Assembly (NCBI GenBank): GCA_041749075.1
Contig: JBGTBY010000038.1
Location: 121,398 to 185,397 of the forward strand
DNA: 64,000 bases
DNA from: CAMTWZ01 sp041749075
GTDB taxonomy: Bacteria > Bacteroidota > Rhodothermia > Balneolales > HLUCCA01
Reading direction: 5' to 3'
The translations under genes and the position numbers were made by a program. Positions 58,624 to 64,000 of the stretch are shown here, piece after piece. Under the pieces are notes generated by a model. The model searched no databases and was not told the DNA's origin. It saw only the letters and a list, made by a program, of their open reading frames with translations. Each line of letters opens with the position of its first letter. Positions within the stretch are counted from its first letter, which is position 1.

Positions 58624-61266
58624 GTGAAAACCTCAGCCCAGATCCGTTCCGAGTTTCTCGAATTTTTCCGCGAAAAAGACCATTGCATCGTTCCGTCAGT
58701 TCCTGTTGTTCCACACGACGATCCGACATTGCTGTTCACCAACGCCGGAATGAACCCCTTCAAACCGATTTTTCTCGGTAAAGAACCCGGATTCGTGACC
58801 CAAGGTAAGCAGTGGCAACGCGCCGCCAACACGCAGCGATGCATCCGCGTGAGTGGCAAGCATAACGATTTGGAAGAAGTGGGCCACGACACCTATCACC
58901 ACACGTTGTTCGAGATGCTCGGCAACTGGTCCTTCGGCGATTACTTCAAGGAAGAAGCCATCGAATGGGCCTGGGAATTGCTGGTGAAACGTTGGGGTTT
59001 GCAGCCGGATCGACTTTATGCCACCGTATTTGGTGGAGATGCTAAAGATGGATTGGATGCGGATGAAGAAGCCGCTGCGCTGTGGGTGAAGAAAACCGGC
59101 ATCAAACCGTCGCATGTGCTTCGGTTCGGAAAGAAAGACAATTTTTGGGAAATGGGGGAAAGCGGCCCTTGCGGACCTTGCTCCGAAATCCATATCGACT
59201 TGCGTACCGATGAGGAACGCTCAAAAGTGGATGGCGCCACGTTGGTGAACATCGGCGATCCGCGCGTGATGGAAATCTGGAATTTGGTCTTCATCCAGTT
59301 CAATCGTCAGCCCAGTGGCGAGCTCGAGTCGCTTCCTGCCAAACATGTGGACACCGGGATGGGCTTCGAGCGCATCTGCGCGGTGATCCAAGGAAAATCA
59401 TCGAATTACGACACAGATGTGTTCATGCCGATCATCGGAGCGATCAGCGATCTGAGCGGCATCACCTATGGCAAAGCGGAAGCATCCGATATCGCGATGC
59501 GCGTGATCGCCGATCACATTCGCACGGTTTGTTTTGCTATAGCCGACGGCGCAGCGCCGAGCAATGACGGACGTGGGTTCGTCGTGCGACGGATTCTGCG
59601 TCGGGCCATTCGCTACGGATGGGACAAACTTGGCCTCAAAGAACCATTCATGTTCCGGCTCGTGGACATCCTGACCCAAACCATGGGCGATGTCTTTCCC
59701 GTACTTCGCGAGCAAGAGTCCTATGTGGCGAAGGTGATCAAAGCTGAAGAACTTAGCTTCCTGAAAACTCTAGGACTCGGTATTCAGCTATTCGGTTCCA
59801 TGGCCGAAGGGAAGAAAGTCATTTCCGGTGAAGATGCCTTCAAACTGCACGATACCTTCGGATTTCCGATCGATTTGACCGCCTTGATGGCCAGAGAGCA
59901 AGGTTTGGATGTGGATCATGATGGCTTTGAGCGCCTCATGAACGAGCAGAAGACCCGCGCCCGCGCGGCAGGGAAGTTTGCCATCGATGCATCGGATGTT
60001 GGTCATTCAACCTTCAACCTTCAATCTTCAACATTTGTCGGGTATACGACTCTACAATCCAGTACTCTGATCCATCCCTTCGACGGACTCGGAAAACCCG
60101 CCCTCATTTTGGATGAAACCCCATTCTATGCCGAGAGTGGCGGGCAAGTAGGGGATACCGGTCTGATTCGCAATGGAAATGAGATTTTTCGGGTGTTGGA
60201 CGTGAAAAAAGTCAACGGCTTGCATGTTCATTTTCTAGATCGCATGCCCGATGATGTGTCAGGATCTTGGGAAGCCGTTGTGGATGTGGCTCGACGCTCT
60301 GAAATCCGCAAGCATCATACCGCGACACACCTGGTTCATGCCGCGCTTCGTGCCCATCTCGGCACCCATGTGGCTCAGAAAGGATCATTAGTCGATGATC
60401 AGCGCCTTCGATTCGATTTCTCCCACTTCGAGGCCATCACGCCGAAGCAACTGGCAGCCATCGAAGACGAAGTGAATGGAAAAATCCAAGAGAATATCCC
60501 GGTTTCGATCGCAACGGATGTGCCTATCGAAGAAGCTCGCACATTGGGAGCGATGATGCTCTTCGGCGAAAAATATGGCGATCTAGTGCGTGTAGTAACG
60601 GTAGACCCGTCCTATTCCATCGAATTATGCGGTGGAACACACGTGGATGCGACCGGCCAGATCGGCGTCTTCCGCTTCCTCAACGAAAGCTCGGCAGCGG
60701 CAGGGGTCAGACGCATCGAGGCCGTTACCGGTCAATCCGCCCTTAGCCACTTCCGTGACGAATCCGCACGACTTCAATCCCTCATCCATCTCATCGGTCC
60801 GAGCAGCGATCCGATCCACTCTCTCGAGACGTTGCTGAGTGAGAAGAAATCCCTCGAAAAAGAACTCGAATCCCTACGCTTCACCGCTCAACTTGCCTCG
60901 TTGGACGACGCCCTTGCCCAGGCCACCATCCTACCAAATGGCGTTACCCTGATCAAACGCATCATTCCCAACGCCGGAATGGACGCGCTTAAGCAGCTCG
61001 GTTATGAGTCGCTCAAGCGCCGCTCCACAGGTACCGTCACGGTTCTGGGATCATCCGATACCGCAGCCGGCAAAGTGTACCTCATGGCATCCGTCACGGA
61101 CGATCTGATCCGCGACAAAGGCCTTAAAGCCGGTACCCTCGTCGGGGCCTTGGCCAAAACCGTTGGTGGAGGAGGAGGTGGGCAACCAAATCTGGCTACG
61201 GCCGGCGGACGCTTCCCAGAGAAGCTTTCCGAGGCCTTGGACCAAGCCGCGTCCCACATCGGCTAA
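58624..61266 (+). CDS. alaS: Alanyl-tRNA synthetase
   Basis: This enzyme charges tRNA-Ala and edits mischarged Ser and Gly. The chosen GTG start gives 880 residues, normal for the family, and lies after a promoter element. The reading frame is open further upstream. Class-II motif 2 (near LFTNAGMNPFKP and KHNDLEEVGHDTYHHTLFEMLGNW) and motif 3 (GRGFVVRRILRRAIRYG) are present. The editing/zinc site has HHTATH (about 563-568) and CGGTH (about 669). At about residues 461-471, at the border between the catalytic half and the editing half, four heptanucleotide repeats encode STFNLQSSTF, an unusual stretch. Confidence 0.96.
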   Translation: MKTSAQIRSEFLEFFREKDHCIVPSVPVVPHDDPTLLFTNAGMNPFKPIFLGKEPGFVTQGKQWQRAANTQRCIRVSGKHNDLEEVGHDTYHHTLFEMLGNWSFGDYFKEEAIEWAWELLVKRWGLQPDRLYATVFGGDAKDGLDADEEAAALWVKKTGIKPSHVLRFGKKDNFWEMGESGPCGPCSEIHIDLRTDEERSKVDGATLVNIGDPRVMEIWNLVFIQFNRQPSGELESLPAKHVDTGMGFERICAVIQGKSSNYDTDVFMPIIGAISDLSGITYGKAEASDIAMRVIADHIRTVCFAIADGAAPSNDGRGFVVRRILRRAIRYGWDKLGLKEPFMFRLVDILTQTMGDVFPVLREQESYVAKVIKAEELSFLKTLGLGIQLFGSMAEGKKVISGEDAFKLHDTFGFPIDLTALMAREQGLDVDHDGFERLMNEQKTRARAAGKFAIDASDVGHSTFNLQSSTFVGYTTLQSSTLIHPFDGLGKPALILDETPFYAESGGQVGDTGLIRNGNEIFRVLDVKKVNGLHVHFLDRMPDDVSGSWEAVVDVARRSEIRKHHTATHLVHAALRAHLGTHVAQKGSLVDDQRLRFDFSHFEAITPKQLAAIEDEVNGKIQENIPVSIATDVPIEEARTLGAMMLFGEKYGDLVRVVTVDPSYSIELCGGTHVDATGQIGVFRFLNESSAAAGVRRIEAVTGQSALSHFRDESARLQSLIHLIGPSSDPIHSLETLLSEKKSLEKELESLRFTAQLASLDDALAQATILPNGVTLIKRIIPNAGMDALKQLGYESLKRRSTGTVTVLGSSDTAAGKVYLMASVTDDLIRDKGLKAGTLVGALAKTVGGGGGGQPNLATAGGRFPEKLSEALDQAASHIG
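60006..60033 (+). repeat. Heptanucleotide tandem repeat inside alaS
   Basis: There are four consecutive 7-base units: TTCAACC, TTCAACC, TTCAATC and TTCAACA. Because 7 is not a multiple of 3, each unit is read in a different frame, and gain or loss of one unit would shift the frame of the essential gene. Confidence 0.85.
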
Positions 61267-61277
61267 CGAAAAATCCG

Positions 61278-61285
61278 TATATTTG
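61278..61285 (+). promoter_or_regulatory. Candidate -7 promoter element of the pdh operon
   Basis: TATATTTG matches TAnnTTTG exactly and is followed by CA, as in many Bacteroidota promoters. It lies 29 bases before the pdhA ATG and 11 bases after the alaS stop. Confidence 0.6.
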
Positions 61286-61314
61286 CAGCCTTACCGGACT
61301 CTAATCCCTACGTC

Positions 61315-62379
61315 ATGTCCAATACCGTTTTCACGCCTTCCGGCACGTTTTATAAGACAACCGACCTGCCCGAGGCGACCAAAAAAGATCATAAGAAATT
61401 GGGTCTCAGCGAAGAACAAGTCATCGCTCTGTACAGAGAAATGTACTTGGTCCGTCGTTTCGAAGAGCGTGCCGCGCAACAGTATCAGAAAGGCAAATTC
61501 GGTGGATTCCTGCATTTGTATATTGGTCAGGAGGCCCTCTCATCCGGCGTAAACCATGTTCTGGACCCGGAAGACGACATCATCACCGCCTATCGTGACC
61601 ATGGCTGGGGATTGGTTCGCGGCATCGACGCGAAAATGGGCATGGCCGAATTGTTCGGCAAATCCACCGGTTCGAGCCGTGGCAAAGGCGGATCGATGCA
61701 CTTTTTCAAAGCCGATCACCACATGTGGGGCGGACATGGCATCGTTGGTGCCCACATCCCGGTCGCCGCTGGTTTGGCGTTCGCCAACAAATACAATGGC
61801 AATGGCAAGATTTCGACCTGCTTTTTCGGGGATGGCGCCGTGGATCAAGGTGCCTTGCACGAAGCCTTCAACTTGGCTCAGTTGTGGAAATTGCCAGTAA
61901 TTTTTGTGGTTGAAAACAACGGATATTCCATGGGTACGGCCGTCGCACGTCATACCGCTACCGAAATCTGGAAGCGCGCATTGGCTTACGATATGAAATA
62001 CAAGATCGTGAACGGAATGGATCTGTTCTCTGTGATTGACGAGTTTCAAACCATCGCAAAAGATGTGCGTGACAATTCGATTCCGTACTTCGTGGAGCTT
62101 CGCACATACCGCTATCGTGGACATTCGATGAGTGATCCGGGCCACTACCGCAAGAAAGAGGAAATGGACGCGTTCCGCGAAACGGATCCCATCGAACGCC
62201 TGAAATCCTACATCCTCAAGAAGAAACTCGCAACGGACGAAGCCCTTCAGAAAATCATGGATGAGGTGGAAGCCGAAGTGCTGGAAGCCGTTGAATTCGC
62301 GGATTCCTCACCTCAACCCGATCCGTCCGAACTGTACGACCACGTTTATGTGGAAAATGATTATCCATTTCACCGTTAA
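61315..62379 (+). CDS. pdhA: Pyruvate dehydrogenase E1 component, alpha subunit
   Basis: This 354-residue thiamine-diphosphate enzyme subunit starts pyruvate decarboxylation. The start gives ALYREMYLVRRFEERAAQQYQKGKFGGFLHLYIGQEA, and SSRGKGGSMHFF follows. The TPP/Mg motif is GDGAVDQGALHEAFNLA (about 172-188), extended by VVENNGYSMGT, and a YRGHSMSDPG phosphorylation-type loop lies near 263. It begins a plus-strand operon with pdhB (10 bases later) and pdhC, under the promoter at 61278. Confidence 0.95.
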   Translation: MSNTVFTPSGTFYKTTDLPEATKKDHKKLGLSEEQVIALYREMYLVRRFEERAAQQYQKGKFGGFLHLYIGQEALSSGVNHVLDPEDDIITAYRDHGWGLVRGIDAKMGMAELFGKSTGSSRGKGGSMHFFKADHHMWGGHGIVGAHIPVAAGLAFANKYNGNGKISTCFFGDGAVDQGALHEAFNLAQLWKLPVIFVVENNGYSMGTAVARHTATEIWKRALAYDMKYKIVNGMDLFSVIDEFQTIAKDVRDNSIPYFVELRTYRYRGHSMSDPGHYRKKEEMDAFRETDPIERLKSYILKKKLATDEALQKIMDEVEAEVLEAVEFADSSPQPDPSELYDHVYVENDYPFHR

Positions 62380-62389
62380 TTGACCTGAC

Positions 62390-63367
62390 ATGCCTGAACT
62401 TCAATTCAGAGAAGCCATCCGAGAAGCCCTAAATGAAGAAATGCGCCGCGACGAGAGCGTGTACATCATGGGGGAAGAAGTCGCCGAGTATGATGGGGCC
62501 TATAAGGTGACCCAAGGCATGCTCGCCGAATTCGGCGCCAAGCGCATCATCGACACTCCGATCTCCGAACTCGGATTCTCCGGTATCGGTGTGGGATCCG
62601 CTATGAACGGTCTTCGTCCGGTCGTTGAATTCATGACCTTCAACTTTGCGTTGGTCGGCGTGGATCAGATTTTGAACAACGCCGCTAAGATTCGCTACAT
62701 GAGTGGTGGGCAAGTGAAGATTCCAATCGTGTTTCGCGGGCCGAACGCCTCTGCCGGACAATTGGGCGCTACCCACTCATTGGCATTCGAAGCCATGTAT
62801 TCGCATTTCCCGGGGCTGAAAGTCATTCATCCGTCCGAGCCGTACGATGCCAAAGGATTGCTCAAGAGCGCCATCCGCGACGATAATCCAGTGATTTTCT
62901 TGGAATCGGAGCAGATGTACGGAATGAAACAGGACGTTCCTAGTGAAGAGTACCTCATTCCAATTGGAAAAGGGAAAATCAAGCGCGAAGGGAAGGATGT
63001 GACGATTGTCGCGCACGGAAAAATGTATCATGTCGCGGTCAAAGCCGCCGCTGAATTGGCGAAAGACGGCATTGAGGCCGAAATCATCGATCCTCGCACC
63101 ATCAAACCGTTCGATCTGGAATTGGTGCTCGAATCCGTTCGCAAGACCAATCGATGTGTGATTGTGGATGAAGCGCATCCGTTCGCAGGAACCGCCGCTG
63201 AAGTAGGTTTCCTCATCCAACGCGAAGCCTTCGATCATCTCGACGCGCCTGTGTTGCGTGTTACCCTGCCGGATACGCCGGCTCCATTCGCGCGCAACCT
63301 GTTCGATCTGTGGTTGCCCGGACCAAAACAAGTCATTGAAGCTGTAAACGCTGTAACCTACCGGTAA
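62390..63367 (+). CDS. pdhB: Pyruvate dehydrogenase E1 component, beta subunit
   Basis: This 325-residue beta subunit pairs with PdhA to form the alpha2-beta2 E1. It has FREAIREALNEEMRRDESVYIMGEEVAEYDGAYKVT near the N terminus, with the active-site Glu, and RIIDTPISELGFSGIGVG. The C-terminal transketolase-type domain has IDPRTIKPFD and VVDEAHPFAGTAAEVGFLI. It lies 10 bases after pdhA and 6 bases before pdhC. Confidence 0.95.
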   Translation: MPELQFREAIREALNEEMRRDESVYIMGEEVAEYDGAYKVTQGMLAEFGAKRIIDTPISELGFSGIGVGSAMNGLRPVVEFMTFNFALVGVDQILNNAAKIRYMSGGQVKIPIVFRGPNASAGQLGATHSLAFEAMYSHFPGLKVIHPSEPYDAKGLLKSAIRDDNPVIFLESEQMYGMKQDVPSEEYLIPIGKGKIKREGKDVTIVAHGKMYHVAVKAAAELAKDGIEAEIIDPRTIKPFDLELVLESVRKTNRCVIVDEAHPFAGTAAEVGFLIQREAFDHLDAPVLRVTLPDTPAPFARNLFDLWLPGPKQVIEAVNAVTYR

Positions 63368-63373
63368 AAACGT

Positions 63374-64000
63374 ATGGCCATTGTAATCGATATGCCGAAA
63401 TTGAGCGACACCATGTCTGAAGGGGTGATCGCCAAATGGAACGTCAAAGAAGGGGATGTGGTCAAAACCGGCGACATCATCGCGGAAGTGGAAACCGATA
63501 AGGCGACCATGGATGTGGAAGTGTTTGATGGTGGAACCATCCTCAAAATCATTGCCAAAGAAGGCGAAGCCGTACCTCTAGGCGGTTTGATGGCCATCAT
63601 CGGCAAACCAGGTGAAGATATTTCGGCGTTGCTTGGTGACAAGAAAGACGTAGGGGTCGATCGCATCGACCCGAAAAAAGGGGACGATAAAGGGGCGGAT
63701 GCCATCCGCCCCGACGTTAAAAAGGACGTAGGGGTCGATAGCATCGACCCGAAAGAGAAAAAAGAAGATTTCAAAGATCCCATCGTCGGCGATATCAAAG
63801 AATCGTCGGATGATTCCCGCATCAAAGCCTCCCCATTGGCCAAATCCATCGCCGCGGCAAGTGGAGTGGATCTGAGCAAAGTTCAAGGCTCCGGACCAAA
63901 CGGACGCATTGTGAAGAAGGATCTTGATGATGTAGGGGCGGATGGCATCCGCCCTGATGATTCGAAAAGGGCGGGTGCGACCCCGAGGGCGGATGCCATC
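63374..64000 (+). CDS. pdhC: Dihydrolipoamide acetyltransferase (E2), N-terminal part, 3' cut by window edge
   Basis: This E2 core subunit of pyruvate dehydrogenase moves the acetyl group to CoA by a swinging lipoyl arm. The visible 209 residues show a lipoyl domain (residues 1-80) with the lipoylated K43 in ETDKATMD, a linker (about 85-150), the E1/E3-binding domain (about 152-186, KASPLAKSIAAASGVDLSKVQGSGPNGR...) and the beginning of the next linker. The catalytic domain is outside the window. Both linkers contain palindromic repeat DNA translated as VGVDxIDP or GADxIRPD instead of the usual Ala/Pro-rich sequence. All copies are in one reading phase. Confidence 0.95.
   Translation, partial: MAIVIDMPKLSDTMSEGVIAKWNVKEGDVVKTGDIIAEVETDKATMDVEVFDGGTILKIIAKEGEAVPLGGLMAIIGKPGEDISALLGDKKDVGVDRIDPKKGDDKGADAIRPDVKKDVGVDSIDPKEKKEDFKDPIVGDIKESSDDSRIKASPLAKSIAAASGVDLSKVQGSGPNGRIVKKDLDDVGADGIRPDDSKRAGATPRADAI
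63650..64000 (+). repeat. Family of in-frame palindromic repeats in the pdhC linkers
   Basis: Copies: 63650-63672 (arms GGGTCGAT/ATCGACCC, with a leading GTAG), 63692-63712 (arms GGGGCGGAT/ATCCGCCCC), 63728-63750 (same arms as the first, centre AGC), 63932-63954 (GTAG plus arms GGGCGGAT/ATCCGCCC, centre GGC), and a last copy from 63987 cut by the window end. A shorter GGGT-GCG-ACCC palindrome at 63973-63983 may be a degenerate copy. Each has a 3-base centre, and three of them start with GTAGGGG. Copies 1-3 lie between the lipoyl and E3-binding domains, and copies 4-5 after it. Confidence 0.9.

Noticed and set aside
63358..63886. Two minus-strand frames of 173 and 102 residues opposite pdhC
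   Set aside because: They are a by-product of the palindromic repeats and low stop density on that strand. pdhC on the plus strand has clear domains.
1..64000. Frequent GGATGTGG-like words as possible uptake or chi-like signals
   Set aside because: They follow codons for Asp-Val and similar pairs and are not placed in intergenic regions, so a codon-use explanation is enough.
1..64000. CRISPR arrays, insertion sequences, prophage genes, toxin-antitoxin or restriction systems, tRNA/rRNA
   Set aside because: None was found. All gaps between genes are short, and no transposase, integrase or nuclease motif was recognised.

Overview
The window (about 50% GC, protein-coding almost throughout) looks like a chromosomal stretch from a free-living Gram-negative bacterium of the Bacteroidota / Rhodothermota / Balneolota group. 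The evidence is a SusC/SusD pair, a TonB receptor paired with a DUF4249 lipoprotein, a GWxTD-domain lipoprotein, DUF4159, a FloA/NfeD pair, many lipoprotein signal peptides, and a recurrent TAnnTTTG promoter -7 element in the gaps between genes. No insertion sequence, prophage, CRISPR array, tRNA or rRNA was seen. The exact genus cannot be read from the sequence.

Layout. 1-3906: end of a histidine-utilisation operon in the order hutU-hutI-hutG-hutH, each gene overlapping the next by 4 bases. 3869-6487 (minus): three-gene envelope cluster of two related lipoproteins flanking a PEGA/DUF5683-like membrane protein. 6625-10925: four-gene operon of L-lysine 6-transaminase, sodium:solute symporter, GNAT acetyltransferase and an alanine/ornithine-racemase-like enzyme. 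10973-15084: RND efflux adaptor and pump. 15151-15963: ZIP metal transporter behind two overlapping palindromic operators. 16121-20810: SusC/SusD uptake pair with a clear terminator. 20892-22825 (minus): small lipoprotein and GWxTD lipoprotein. 22929-29329: pyk, a large TPR lipoprotein (possibly PorW/SprE-like), pyrD (minus) and folC. 29428-31194: rho with an Asn/Pro-rich insertion. 31197-33803 (minus): MBL-fold hydrolase and SppA. 33852-38492: phytoene-desaturase-like oxidoreductase, LD-carboxypeptidase, site-2 protease and alanine racemase. 38473-44187 (minus): FKBP lipoprotein, YyaL-like protein, tatC, glyA, rpiB and a DUF4159 protein. 44209-46077: secreted GH13 amylase. 46058-49169 (minus): DUF4249 lipoprotein and TonB receptor. 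49255-51667: NfeD protease and FloA. 51671-52831 (minus): saccharopine/lysine-dehydrogenase-like enzyme. 52909-53272: tmRNA (ssrA). 53313-56243 (minus): secreted protease / beta-propeller / outer-membrane barrel protein. 56356-57677: gamma-glutamylcyclotransferase-like protein and ferredoxin-NADP reductase. 57671-58555 (minus): YihY/BrkB protein. 58624-61266: alaS. 61315-64000: pdhA, pdhB and the start of pdhC.

How the genes fit together. The metabolic theme is amino-acid catabolism (histidine, probably lysine) feeding central metabolism (pyk, pdh, glyA, rpiB), with large outer-membrane uptake systems and much envelope proteolysis and quality control (SppA, NfeD/FloA, M50, S66, TatC, FKBP, a secreted gluzincin). 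Transcription units are tight, and several convergent pairs overlap at their 3' ends.

The most distinctive observations are: (1) a family of GC-rich palindromic repeats inserted in one reading phase into both flexible linkers of the PDH E2 subunit at the right edge; (2) twin overlapping TTTAG-N6-CTAAA operators covering the promoter and ribosome-binding site of a ZIP transporter; (3) a four-copy heptanucleotide repeat inside alaS; (4) an Asn/Pro-rich insertion in Rho; and (5) the protease-propeller-barrel protein. I did not find a cluster that I can confidently call a wholly new system.
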